Source: Nereocystis luetkeana
Lineage: Eukaryota; Sar; Phaeophyceae; Laminariales; Laminariaceae
Assembly (NCBI GenBank): GCA_031213475.1
Contig: JARUPZ010000025.1
Span: 5,591,676 to 5,655,675, forward strand
Direction of reading: 5' to 3'
Length of the DNA: 64,000 nucleotides
Shown: piece after piece, positions 1 to 11,474 of the stretch
Layout: the number at the start of each line of letters is the position of its first letter
How positions within the stretch are numbered: the stretch's first letter is position 1
Made by a program: the position numbers and the translations under genes
The notes under the pieces: generated by a model
Databases searched by the model: none
Seen by the model: only the letters and a program-made list of their open reading frames with translations
What the model was told of the DNA's origin: nothing

Positions 1-124
1 GTGCCCATGCTGTTCCATGCAATCAATAGATTATCACAGTGAGTACACCGGCTAATTTACAAAACATGCGGGACCAGGTTTGTCCACTTCTGCCTGCTCC
101 CATTCAAAAATACCTTCATACTAG

Positions 125-3100
125 TTTTCACTGAGACAAGACCACTTGAAATTCTGTGGGCCGTTCAATTTCAACGAAACCTTGGACAAACCGGTCATGA
201 ATCGCAGGGAGGCATTCCGAGGAGCGCTTGTGCTTTTGGCGGAAGGCGCTATCAGTGGTCCGGGTCTCAACGGCCCGTACGCTGAAAGCGATCGTCAGAA
301 CGGTTTCGTCACGTTCGGCGTATCTCACACCATGAAGATTCTCGGAAGTGCGGAGATGTCTCAAAGGTCCTCGTGGTACCAGAAATGGAACGTCCACATG
401 TTCGCGCGCCCGGAGGTGCGGTATTGGATCGTTGTCCTTTCAACCCCTGAATGCGAGATCCAAACAGATGGATGGAGCGCGCTTTGCGCACTGGGTACGC
501 AGAACAAACGTCCATAACGCGTGCCCACTCTGCACGCCATAAAACGTTTCATTGTTTTTCTCGGCACGTATCGTCCACGCCCGACTTTTTAACTCCTGAG
601 GAACTCGACATGCAGTAGACACAATAACGTTGGGTTTTTCATCAAATTTGTTCGCCCTAATCAGCTTTTCGTCGCCACAAGCGTTGTCTAAAGAATAGTA
701 TCTTCGTTCCCCGCCTGTCGACTCCCGGCAATCCCCCCCGAGCGACAATGAGTGAGGCAGTGGCTTGAGTGTGTTTTGAGTTCGTAAAACCCCTGCCTGC
801 TGTGTATTTACAACCGATGGTACGACGGCGGTCATCCTGTTTCGTGCTTGAAAACATGACATACATTGTCATGGACCGTGAGCCGAAGTTACACATAATT
901 TGCGCCTGGAGTTGACTTCGGTTACGAGGCGTTCTACGATAGAGGTATCGTAAGTTTAAAGGATGAGTATGTAACTGGTGCTCTTCTGGGTTGGGCATAT
1001 TGCGTGCGTACATGTACGAGATACGTGTAGCATCAACCCTATTTACTTTTGTTTGTCCCCGCTAACCTTACACTTATATACCTTGCGGGGGGACAAGCCT
1101 CCGAAACATTATGGTGAACCTGTCGCCTTCTGCTTGGTAGACTAACATAGCAGTTGTTTCGAGACAAATACCCGCTATTAACAGCAATGCTGCCGTGAAA
1201 AATGTTTTGACGCCGTGCGTCCTGGACGTGGTATGCACTCCCTTGGGCGAGACAGGCAGTTGCTGGTTCGCTCCACAACCACCTCGAAGGCAACATCCGC
1301 GTGCACTTCCACAAGTCTCTCCGCAAGAACACCGAACTGTTGGAGCGCGTGAGGGATCGCAACGAGGAGATGAACGGAATGACGAATGGGCTCGGACGCA
1401 CTCTCATGCTGTCGCAGGTAACGAGGGAGACGTACGAAGCGTGACTGCAATGAACGGGTAGACCCTCAATATAACAGTGCTGAACGAAGCGCTCCTCTTG
1501 AATGTAAAAGTGGCTCACAGGCGTTGATTATACCCTTGATGCGTCGTCCGACCGAGAACCCTGTTAGCGAGAAGTCATGCAGACCTCGAGACACCCAGAC
1601 GGGCCCTTGATAATATCGCCTACTAAACGCGGCGGGGCGAGCTACCTCCTGCCAAGATCGTTTTGTTTTCCGGGGGCCATTTCATCCACGTACTTTTCGT
1701 ATTTTGGTCCGGCAACGTTTTCGTCCTCGATACTTGTTTGTTTTGGTTTATGAGTATGTCGAAAATGTTTTTCCTCGTACTTTTGAGTTTTGGAGAACAT
1801 TCACTGACGACGCAATCAGAGTATGTGGATTTCCAAGATGAGTCCAGTCTCAGGCATTTGTTGGCGTAAACATTCCCGATAAGTAGGGTAATAACGAAGG
1901 CAGTAACGCGGACCAAGCATCTTCGATACACGACGCGCGTTACCAGGCGTCGCCCTCCTGAATCACGTGACGCCGCTCCCGTGTCGACGTGATCGGCTAT
2001 TCAAAACTGATTCTGATCGTAGACGAGCCCACCTGAGAAGCCCGAGCATAAGGTGTGGGAGAGAGGCGGCGGAGCTTGAAAAACAACTTCCTGAGAACCG
2101 TCGTATTATCTGCAGATGATGGAACGTACGAATCGGATAGGCACTGGATACCTCGACTTCGGCGACCTTCATTTTCGTGCCTCTATACTGGTTTTCGCCT
2201 TCTACTAATATAGTGCGGATCGTGGGGACCCCATTCGAAAGCCTATGGTCTATGGGATTGGGTGATTAATCGGAGTGCACGTGAATACTCCGGTCGAAAT
2301 TGCGGGGGGAGCATAACGACTTAGGCCGATGGCCGAGTTGGAGCCTGAGTAAATTTCGGGTGCAATCCTGGGGTTGTATTCTTGGCTTGGGGTGGAATTT
2401 GTTTTATTCGATCCGCCCCGCTCTGATTTTTGTTCTTTCAACTTCGTTCCACTCGGGCAGGCTGTCGCCTCGGGGTCGCCGGACCACCCGTCCTACCCCG
2501 CCGGGCACGCCGTCCAGAACGGTGCCTTTGCTACGGTTCTCAAGGTACGATTCCGTGGTCTCATCATATGCACCATATCTGTGTTGATTTACAGTAGAAA
2601 CCCTTTAAAACTTGATATGTTTTGCCGGCAAATATTTCTATGCCATTTACGCCAGAATACGTAAGTGTAGAAAGATCACCGATGACGCAGGTAGGTCCTC
2701 CTTACAGATACAGCGTAAAGGAGGTGTTGGAGTTGAGAAGGTCGCCAGTGTATGGGCATGACGCATACAGGCATCCTTTACGCGTTGCCAGTGCTGAATT
2801 CGAGTATCTATACTCGGCGCAAGTACAGTTGGGCATCCATTTATCCCGCTCATTCTTCGCCATATACACTTGTATGCCCCAGTGTCAAGAGGCGGCACCG
2901 GGTGGGTTGGCGAAAACAAGCGAGCGCTTCTTTCTGTCAAATGATACTATTTGTTGACGCCGTGTACGCCGCGACCCGAGGACCGAAACACAGCAGGGAG
3001 TATCAGCCGCGACACACCTCCATGTTGGGTCGTCAAATTTGCCAATACTTTTAACCACGGCCAGACGCCTCCCATCACTTGACTTCTCTCGTCCCAGGCT

Positions 3101-3926
3101 ATGGTTGGAATCTCGAGAGCCACCGAGTGTTTCGACAGCCCCGTGTTCCCTGACGATGATGGGTTGGAACTTCTGCCCTGGACCGGCACTGACTGCCTCA
3201 CGTACGAGGGGGAAATTAACAAGATGGCAGTGAACGTCGCTTTCGGGCGACAAATGTGTGGAGTGCACTACAGGATGGACAGTGAGGAAGGACTGCGTCT
3301 GGGAGAGATCGTCGGCGTGCGCATGCTGCAGCAGGTAAACACTCGTACCTTGCATAACCTGTGAGCAAAAGGTGTCCGGGTGTACAGTCACATGTCCACT
3401 TCTCTCTATGCAGTCGCGTGAAGTTGTTTGTGGCGATACACAGCAAGCTAGTTTACGCTAACCGCATGAGCTCACTACCAGTCTTGAATACCGGGGGCTA
3501 CAAATGTGAAACTAGTGAACGCACCGGTTGACGAGCAACGCATATATAGCAACCGTCTGAACGTCTGAATGAAACCACTCGCTCAGTTTTATTTGTTACG
3601 GCGGCCCTCTGGATGGGTCATGCAACGGTGAAGGTACTTCCTTAATGTGGGGTTTTGCTGTCAAGGCCGTGAGGGTGCGGCAACGATTTTGAGCGTGTTT
3701 TGAGTCGCACTCGTTCTGAGGTGTCCACGTTTGCCGTGAACCTCCGTCCGGTCGCGCGCATTCTGCCTCAAAACCGTCTCAGGAAATTGAGGGTTTCCCC
3801 GAACAAGCGGGCTACGAATTCAACCTTTTCAGCGGCGAAACCATCAGGCTCGAGCCGGGCGGGTCGTTCTTCGTCGACGGGCACGAATGCCACGGGGTGT
3901 TGTTCGAAGGGGCCGCGCTGTGCTAA
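125..3926 (+). CDS. Vanadium-dependent bromoperoxidase, C-terminal half (five exons, gene enters from left)
   Basis: Five exons can be placed at about 125-415, 1256-1417, 2461-2544, 3098-3334 and 3783-3926 (TAA at 3924-3926). All four introns are GT-AG and phase 0, and about 305 codons are present; the N-terminal part lies left of the window. Algal vanadium haloperoxidases use vanadate and H2O2 to oxidise bromide or iodide, usually in the apoplast. Visible family motifs, in order: SSWYQKW then FARPE (Lys and Arg that hold vanadate) in exon 1; the SLHNHL segment in exon 2; HPSYPAGHAVQNGAFATVLK in exon 3, the vanadate loop with its His; NVAFGRQMCGVHYRMD in exon 4, with the second Arg/His region; and a C-terminal FNLFSGE...FFVDGHE strand in exon 5. 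The joined exons follow the family order without gaps. Oddity: the canonical P-S-G-H loop reads P-A-G-H. The start of exon 1 is uncertain (in-frame TAG at 122-124). Bromo- versus iodoperoxidase cannot be told by eye. Confidence 0.9.
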
Positions 3927-4560
3927 CTTAAAATGGGCTACGTCCTAAACGTCGCTGCAGGGGACGCAAACATGTCCAAATACGCTTTTGTTTTCAACTC
4001 TAACGTCATGATACACTAACACTGCTGTAAGAGTATGTGTAGATTAACTCAACAGTTGAGGTGTAAAACCCCGCGGGGAGTACCGGGCTATCCGCCATGC
4101 AAATTATGTAACGTATGGTAATATATTGAGGGAAAAGACAGGTTGAATGGGAAATATTTTTGTAGAGTATGAGCCGGAGAGTAGGGGCCGCCCCGCATAC
4201 ACGCATCTTGGAGGTTGATTGACTGTTTCGTTCGTTCTTGTCGATCCATGATGACGTTTCGTCGTAAGATCCTCGCTCGTTGGCACTCCTATTCTGTTAT
4301 TCCTTTTTTTACTGTGATGAGGGTTGGCCTAGGATTTATTATTGGCAGTAGTAAGCAGTCAAAACAGTGTATCGACTAAGATCGGCAGTGGTATATGCAG
4401 ATATTGCCGGCGGGGACCCGAATCAGCGTAGGATACGGGTTGTAGCTGTACCTGCAGGTTGACTGAAATGAGTCGACTACGTGTTGCTTCGACCCACACC
4501 GGAAAATCCACGAGTCAGAGAATTGGCGGTGACGAAGCCGTTCGGCAGCAGTCGGGACAT
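3927..4560. other. Intergenic stretch between convergent genes
   Basis: AT-richer DNA between the bromoperoxidase stop codon and the stop codon of the minus-strand exon. It should contain both 3' UTRs. No gene or repeat was recognised. Confidence 0.5.
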
Positions 4561-4866
4561 TTACGAAATATTTCGGAGAGAATTGATTGGAACCAAGAGG
4601 AAACTCTCGCGAGGATCGTTTTCGTTATAGCCGTAGTTGAACGTGAAAGCCGTTGGGTCCACATAGCCTCTGGCGCCGGAACAAATACCATCTGTTGTGT
4701 AGACTGTATCCTCTGTTTCAAGACGCCCTGTGACGAATATGGATACACACGTGTTACTGCTTTTACATTCCTCGAAATCCGCCGAAGCCGGGGTGTTCCC
4801 GTATTGTGATTTGTTTTGGTATGGAGATTCCCACGTCATGGGGACGAATTCGCAGTGGCGTGGGGC
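4561..4866 (-). CDS. Probable terminal exon of an unrecognised gene
   Basis: On the minus strand a pyrimidine-rich stretch ending in CTAG (acceptor at about 4867) is followed by 101 open codons and TAA at 4561-4563. The peptide has a protein-like composition, with segments such as ADFEECKSSNTCVSIFVTGR and TAFTFNYGYNENDPRESF, four Cys and many aromatic and acidic residues. I do not recognise a family. If real it is the last exon of a gene that runs leftward and is convergent with the bromoperoxidase. An internal ATG at 4837-4839 would alternatively give a 92-codon ORF. No upstream exon was identified with confidence. Confidence 0.35.
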   Translation of the reverse strand, partial: APRHCEFVPMTWESPYQNKSQYGNTPASADFEECKSSNTCVSIFVTGRLETEDTVYTTDGICSGARGYVDPTAFTFNYGYNENDPRESFLLVPINSLRNIS

Positions 4867-6111
4867 CTAGACGTGCAGCAAGATTTGGCGGGTCTAAAGG
4901 GGTTCAATCATGTTTATTACACATTTGAACACATTGGTTCGTGCAGGCCTAGTCCGTCTCATGAAACAAAGCGTTTGTTTTCTGCTTGTGGACAATTGCA
5001 TGTGTGTTATTGCATAGCTATCGTTGCTGATCGGAAGTCTATATTAGCATTCATGACCGCCGTGTGTTGCGCTTTCTAGGAGGAATAGAAGGGTTCTTGA
5101 AAATTACGCGTCGACGTATTGTGTAATGCTTTGAGTGTATAGTCTGTGACGTACATGTCTTTATCGTTTCGCAGCCAACCGTAAGAGTTGTTAATGCCTC
5201 AAAATATCGATATCCTGCCTGCAAAAGAAGAGATGACTACCTACATGCGAAGTATACTAGATAGCGATACCTTATTTTGGAAGAGGTCTTATACTACTCA
5301 TATGAGGTTTGTGGGTTTCCCCTCATCAGTTTTCGTTCGAGACGCGAGTAGCTGTAAATCTTTGTAAAGGTACTTTCCTTTCGTGTATGCGTTAATTCGC
5401 GGCATTCAAGTCCCCCCAATGGTATCTGGCTTTGATCAACCAATGCGATAATATATTCGTAAAGCATGCCAATATATTGTTCGTGAGATGGATCGTCTCG
5501 TCTAAAGTCGTATTTGCTCTGCTGGGAAAGAGCACGTATCGGATTTTGGCATTCGTGCTACGGCCTGTACGTAGATTTTTCTATAGATCACATGCAGGAT
5601 ATTAACCGAGTGGGGGGGGGGGGTGGGGGTAGACATTGTATTCGTATGATGTATGTTGTTCGCGTAACTCGAATGGTAATTTCCTGCCTTAGCGTGCGGG
5701 CACATGTGACCCGAGGTTGGGGGATTGTGGTGGGAAAAAAACGGGTCCTCAAAAGAATGCTGAATATCAATAATAAATATGATCGATGAGGGCCCTCTCC
5801 AAGAAAGCGTTCGAGCGTTCGAATGAACCTATGGAAACAAGCAGGGTCGCAGGGTGAAGCCCACAATTGATATTTGAGGGTCGCCCACCAAGGCGCTTCA
5901 CCGAACAAACATGATCTTGTCTCAACACCTGTGGTGGGCGGTTAGTCCGAAAACATAGGTTGCCGATATGAAAAGCTAGCTTCTTCAGCAAGTTGAAGGC
6001 ATAAATTATCCACGATGCTCTTCAGAACCCGTGGGCGGTACCCAACAAAATAAACATATTTGTGCCCAGTTCCAAGTCTCATGTAAACATTCCTCAAGCT
6101 GTGGAGGCATA
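4867..6111. other. Non-coding stretch with a long G run
   Basis: No gene recognised. A run of 12 G at 5612-5623, then T and five more G, gives a strongly strand-biased tract. It may hold upstream exons of the minus-strand gene ending at 4561. Confidence 0.4.
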
Positions 6112-6651
6112 TGTTACAGCTGCCTCCCTATTGTGCGCCGCGATCGGCTCGGTCCCACCTCGATAGCCAGCTGTTGTCGTTGGTTGAGAGAGTGCTCATG
6201 GGTATTTCCTCCGTACCTCGCTCCTTAATCCTCTCTGGCCACGGGGTGGCCAGACGCCACGTGAGTTGCGTGTTGGTATTGCTCAGCGAACGCGACGTGA
6301 GATGAACTGACATGCACGTGGTGGGCAAGACTCATGAACGGTGTGTGAACAGGAATTGGTTTAACTTGTTTCTTTCGTTCTTTATGGGATTGAAAACCCC
6401 AGGTAGGGCCACAGAGCACCTGTATCGACCATTACAGCCGATACACGGTTTGCACGACCCAGACAATGGCCTCCCCCGCCGGGGACACTCCGTTGTATAC
6501 CTAAATCGATATGACAGCGAGCCATCCTGCGGCTTTATCGCTGCCTTACACGATGCACTCTCCGTGCGTCACTGGTCAGGTCAGTCGACGTACATCACAG
6601 AATACGCAGTCGACCACCTGGGCGACTCCTGGAGCCCGTAGCGCTGCAATA
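6112..6651 (-). repeat. 3' LTR of the minus-strand non-autonomous element
   Basis: 540 bp, alignable by eye over its length to the E1 LTR in reverse orientation. It ends in TGTAACA (6112 side) and starts TATTGCAG (6651 side). The adjoining AAGGGGGG on the minus strand is the polypurine tract. Confidence 0.85.
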
Positions 6652-7270
6652 CCCCCCTTGTCCGACGCATAACTATCGTCGGTGCACAGCGGGTATCTCG
6701 GCCACTATCCGGTAACAGCGTAGGCAACTCCTCCACTTCCTCGACGAACCGGCTGCCGCGTCCTTCCTTCTCCGTTCGATTAACGAGCTTCGGCCACGTA
6801 CGGACATCCCCGATGCTCGTGACGATGCTCCGACGCCTTCCGCTGCTCGACGGAAGTGATTCGCTACGCCCCGGTCCAATGCTCGTGCGCTCGATTTGCG
6901 TGGATGCCTTCCCGTCCGCGTTTGCTGGCCGCCTCCTTGATCAAGACCCTTCTCCACCCCAGCGGCTCACCCGAGGAACTCCTCTGAGTTGACGCGTCGT
7001 ACCGCGCTCTTCTGGGGCTCTTTTCCCCCTGCTGTCTCTTGAGTATCCCTCTCAGCCTCCAGAACATCTGCTGCCTCTCCACCACGAATTTGGACGAATT
7101 CGCGCCTCATGTGGTTCGGCCGCTCATGAAAGATCTTGAATTCAAGCCTCATGTGTTCCAGCCGCTCATGGAAGATCTTGAGTTTGGCTGCCAATACCCC
7201 AACACCAGATGTGCAATCGAGGGTTTCGTCGAATCTAATCTTTGCGATCTCTTTGTGAAACTTCGCTGAG
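6652..7270 (-). pseudogene. Remnant of E1-type integrase C-terminus and 3' untranslated region
   Basis: The minus strand reads segments matching E1 23810-24110: a FVAERQQMF-like stretch, a Gln/Arg/Lys-rich helix and the AHEHWTG segment. It also carries a tandemly duplicated 'ATCTTCCATGAGCGGCC' segment seen once in E1 at about 24136. The frame is broken and no catalytic residue of integrase is present. The region next to the 3' LTR matches the E1 segment 24740-24879. It is a deletion derivative, not a gene. Confidence 0.7.
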
Positions 7271-7475
7271 GAACGTTTGGTGCACCCCTACTGTGGTCAA
7301 TTGAAGATACTGACGTTTGACTCCGAGTAAGTAGATCGTTTGAAGGTTCAGACTTTCACGCCACCCCCTCAAGTACTGACGTGACTCCGAGTAAGTAAGT
7401 CGTTTGAAGGGCCTGACATTCACGCCACGTTTGAAGGTACTGACGTGACTCCGAGTAAGTAAGTCGACTGAAAGC
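7271..7475 (-). repeat. Minisatellite, about three units of 60-65 bp
   Basis: Units read on the minus strand as GTGGCGTGAATGTCAGGCCC..TTCAAACGACTTACTTACTCGGAGTCACGTCAGTA. The same units occur at 27150-27556 and 35061-35445, always inside E1-like non-autonomous elements. Intact E1 lacks them. Confidence 0.8.
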
Positions 7476-9349
7476 GCCACTAGGTTGATAGGTTTTATTT
7501 ATTCGTTGGTGTCGCATCGCTATCTCTCTCTGCTCTTGGACGGAATGCGTGCGTCGTGCCTGCCGTATCGAGTGTGATGTGATACCAGTTCGGTATGCTG
7601 AAGGTACTATACATACTTTACAGCAGTCGGGATGAATACGGTAAAGCGGCCGTATGTGTTCCACTCGTACTCTGCACGTATTGTGTATGTGTTCTTCGCC
7701 TTAAACAATTATTTCTACCCGTCGACATCCTGCACAACCAGTGTCCGTGCCCTTTATTTGATCCTAGAGAGAGATTTTTCTTGTGGTCACAAACTACACG
7801 ATAGTCATCACAATATAGGTGGATTTCTTGAAAGTTCTGTGTTTGCCAGCCGACAATGCACGTTGGTGTCGAGGGGTTCATCGTTCCAAAGAGTGGTTAT
7901 GTACGCCCAAACGGCGTAGGGGTCGACATTGTTAGTTTCCGTTATCACCTAACCGAGCAAACGGTCCACCACGGCATGCGTGTACTAGTACGTACAGCAC
8001 CTTTGGCTTGTATCGACACCTGTCGGTTGCATTTGGTTTTGAAGACATTATGTGGTCAATCGCATGCAGACATTTTTTAACGAACATGCATGTGTGTGCG
8101 ATCATGAAAAACGAGCGAACATACGAGCACGAACAACAGGCAAACGGAGCACGAGCAACTGGTATGCCTGCATGCATTGACCAGACAAGTATCTTCAAAG
8201 CCTAACGAAACAAACAAGCAGAGCACCATTTGCAGCGTGAATACATAACGGCATATCACACGAATCACCCTCCTACAAGGCAGGCAACCCCGAAAGCATG
8301 TGGATGTATGCATATAACGAGTATCCCATAACAGTATCCCATAACATAGTATGCAAAATAGAACTTGGGATTATATAAAGAGGACGATCACCTCATATAC
8401 ATCACAGTTTTGAAAATATTCCCATCGCCTGGGTTGTCCGTTCTTATTCCTTATAATAGACGGACTAATCATGTATGCGGAAGCTACTGAGTATGGTTGT
8501 TTTCTATGGCCACGTATTGGGTCAAAAGACCAGGGAAAGCCGGTGAAATGGCAACCTACCGGGTGAGATGACCCGAACGGGTGAAACGAGTGGAATTCCA
8601 ACGTATCGGGTAGTTGCAGACCATAACAACCCGCTCAGACTCTCGTTTGCTCCGATAGTGTGTGTGTGTTTTCTTCACATTAAACCGTTCTTTCTACCCG
8701 TCGACATCCAGCACAACCAGTGTCCGTGCCGATTCTTCAATCCTAGAAGAGATACTCGTACCTGGTATAAGTTCTGTGGTTACAAAGCTACGCCACAGAG
8801 ATACTACGTTGCCACGTGTGCAGTATGCACTCCGGTGGGCAATGCAAAGCCATGTCATCATACCTGGTACTAGATTCGACAGGCACGACATACGCAATCT
8901 ATGAAATAGTGAAACAAAAAAAACAATCAAAGAAAAAACAAAAGTGTTATCACCCTATTATCAGAGAAACGTTAAACGTCTCCACGCTTGTGAAAGCAAG
9001 AGGAGCGATGGACCCAAGGATCTAGAGAGCTTTTGCCGTGCGACCTTCAGTCCCATGAACGGTTAAATTGATAGTGGTATGAATACTGTATTTACTGTGG
9101 ATACATCCTCCACGTATGATATGTGGCCTTCGACTAAAAGTCGTCGTTTCCACCCAGCTTCATCACCGTAGTATGCCCCGTATGAATACCAGATACCTGG
9201 TACTCGTGTACATACGGTGTGTGTGGTACATCCTGATGCGTCGCTTTTCAACGCGTTAACATGACTCGAAAAGATGGGAAGAGAGATGTACGAATTGGTC
9301 CCTAGGGATTTTGCCATACGGCCTACAGTTTTACGGGAGTGTGAAGTAT

Positions 9350-9352
<3 letters not shown>

Positions 9353-9380
<28 letters not shown>

Positions 9381-9390
9381 TATATATATT
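9353..9390. repeat. (TA)n microsatellite
   Basis: Runs of TA broken once by an extra A within repeat copy A. The equivalent position in copy B holds GGTACCAGGTACCTGG palindromes instead. Confidence 0.9.
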
Positions 9391-9631
9391 TTCATCCCAT
9401 TCATTATCTTCGCACATCTTCTCTCTCTCCTTCCAACTCGTAACTCAGATCCGGGGTCACATAGCAGGCTCTTCTCCCCCCTTCCCGCTACGGTACGTTC
9501 CTTCATTTTTTATCGCGAGAAGATTTCAGCTATTTCTTCCCTCGTCGACTCGCATCGAATTGTGCCTACCCACGCTGCAAGGCGCTCTCAACAATTGAAT
9601 CCCTTTTCTTATTTTTGCAAATAAAGTCAAA

Positions 9632-9709
9632 GTCCGACCCTCCTGTGGCTCTAACCCAGGACTCAAACAAGTAGAATTCGAGGTTAACCACTTGAACCAC
9701 CGGGGCGAC
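9632..9709 (-). other. Degenerate tRNA-like sequence (possible SINE head)
   Basis: The minus strand shows an A-box-like TGGTTCAAGTGG closed by GGTT/AACC and, about 35 nt on, a B-box-like GGTTAGAGCC. The acceptor and T stems do not fold cleanly and position 33 of the anticodon loop would not be U, so this is not a functional tRNA. It may be a tRNA-derived retroposon head inside repeat copy A. It is absent from copy B. Confidence 0.3.
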
Positions 9710-9866
9710 CGGTATATAGTCTATAAACGCCCTTTACTGATGTTGTCAAAAACATACACGCTGCGAGCCACCCCCCCTGTATGCTTAAATGTGTATAAAG
9801 AGCTCACCCTGTTCGGGGAATAAAAACCAAAACAATGCAGGTACAGAGTACATCAGTAGTAGTAGC

Positions 9867-9897
9867 AGTTGTTGTTGTTGTTGTTGTTGTTGTTCTC
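9867..9897 (+). repeat. (TTG)n microsatellite
   Basis: About ten TTG triplets within repeat copy A. Similar triplet runs occur through the window. Confidence 0.85.
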
Positions 9898-11474
9898 ACA
9901 TCAACTCTCTGACGAAGGAGTCCGTGGTCACACGAACATGCTGGAGCCCTAGAAAGGTCCGAAAATCCACAAAAAATCGAAATTCGGCTGCCAAAAAATA
10001 TACGAGACGAAGAACGCGCCACAGAGCTAAAACCAATGCGCAAACTGAACTAACACGGCCGCGGGTATATCCTCTCAACTATAACGTAACAGAATATCCC
10101 CGTTCCCACCACTAACCAAGTTGTGGCTGCTGACTACAGCGGCTGCTGTCTGGGATGCGGCCTGCACTGCACGAAACGCACGTTAGTCGCGAGCACGAAA
10201 TAGGAACACACCTGCCTGCTATCTGGAGTCCTGTCAGAGTGAAGACTCGTGGATATGCAGTGAAAAAGGAGCAATCGAACCTTACTACCACACGAATATC
10301 AACCATCGCCATCTCTTCCTGGGCTGTCTGACACAAAAAAGGTGCTGCACAGCAGGTATGATACCACGTCCCTGACAATTGCGTGGGTTATTCCCCATGA
10401 AGGGTATACAACTCCTCAAACTACACAAAGACCGGTGGAAGAAACGAACCGGGTTCGAGCCGGTACACGAAAACTTGAGAAATAAGTGTGGACAGGGGTT
10501 TCCTCTCGCTCTCCGGGGCAGAAAAAAAACAAAAAACAAAAAAAAGACCAGTGACTTTAGTAACAAGTACCTGGTAGATACTATTCTGCCTCGTAAAAAA
10601 CAAAACCAGGAAAAAACAAACTATGACTGCTTCTCTCGTGATGATAGTGTGCGCGCAGGTCATGGGTCTCCGTGCACCGTCTTCCTGCCGCTCTTCATGG
10701 CCGCCTCATCTCCTTGGCCCGATCCGCCCGCTCCTTTGCACGTGCTCTCGTTGTCACTCCCTTCCAGTCGGTTCCCTTTCTCCCCCATCCTGAAAAACAA
10801 AATGCTCCTCGCACTTGCGGTTCTGATCTGAAAAAAAAAAAAAAATCGCGCAGGGGGAGGTCAATCCGGCTCTTCCACGCACGTCGACGCTCAGTCTCCC
10901 TCATTCCCCGTCGTCGAATCCATCCTCTTACCGGCCCAATCGACTGTGCCGTAGTGTGGCCTGTGGTGGCGCCTGCCTCCGCGCACGCCCACCCCGATTG
11001 AGCATTGCTGCTCTGCCGCAGCTGCCTAACAAAAGACGCGCGAATCGTAGGTCTCCGTGCCTGACGCACCACGTACGACCCAACTCTACTGCCGCCTGAG
11101 CCTCCGGGCCACAGGCTGCAGCAAGAAGGTATCACTCCTTGAGGGTGGGTCCGGCCATACACCCGCCAGAAAGACCTACCCCACTCGCTGTAGGCCTGAT
11201 AGAGCATGCCCCGCAGCATTAGTTGCCGAGGTATAGTCGCGTACGTACGGTAATGCAAGTCGTCATATAATATATACCATCTTCTCATCTATTTGAGCAT
11301 CGTGTGAAACTGCGTAGTGTATAGACTACTGATGGTATTGTAGACGGGGATACGGCTTTTCTGGGTAATTTTCAAGGTGAGGCGCCTTTGCTCCAGGAAG
11401 CTATTACTCAGTGCTCGGGGCATGGTAGGTTATCGGTTCCTACGCACAACAAACTTAGAACCATCTACGGAAGG

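Larger units (their letters stand above)
7476..11474 (+). mobile_element. Unclassified dispersed repeat, copy A (about 4.0 kb)
   Basis: Begins GCCACTAGGTTGATAGG and ends CCATCTACGGAAGG. A second copy lies at 31559-35025 in the same orientation. It interrupts the non-autonomous element between its 5' leader and minisatellite, and GCGC at 7474-7477 and 11474-11477 may be the target duplication. A 35-40-bp segment with TTTCTACCCGTCGACATCC recurs about 980 bp apart inside it (near 7710 and 8695). No long ORF, no transposase or RT motif, no clear terminal inverted repeat and no LTR were found. The CACTA start is suggestive, but the other end does not match a CACTA element. Confidence 0.6.

Noticed and set aside
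2318..2375. Possible tRNA (GATGGCCGAGTTGG ... GGTGCAATCC) in a bromoperoxidase intron
   Set aside because: The A- and B-box-like parts are too close to leave room for an anticodon arm, and no acceptor stem forms.
10440..10470. tRNA T-arm-like CCGGGTTCGAGCCGG
   Set aside because: It is a simple palindrome. The stem pairing fails in the tRNA register and no other tRNA parts are nearby.
7478..11473. CACTA (En/Spm) transposon, from the CACTAGG start of the repeat
   Set aside because: The opposite end reads ...CTACGGAAG with no TAGTG, no inverted repeat and no 3-bp duplication.
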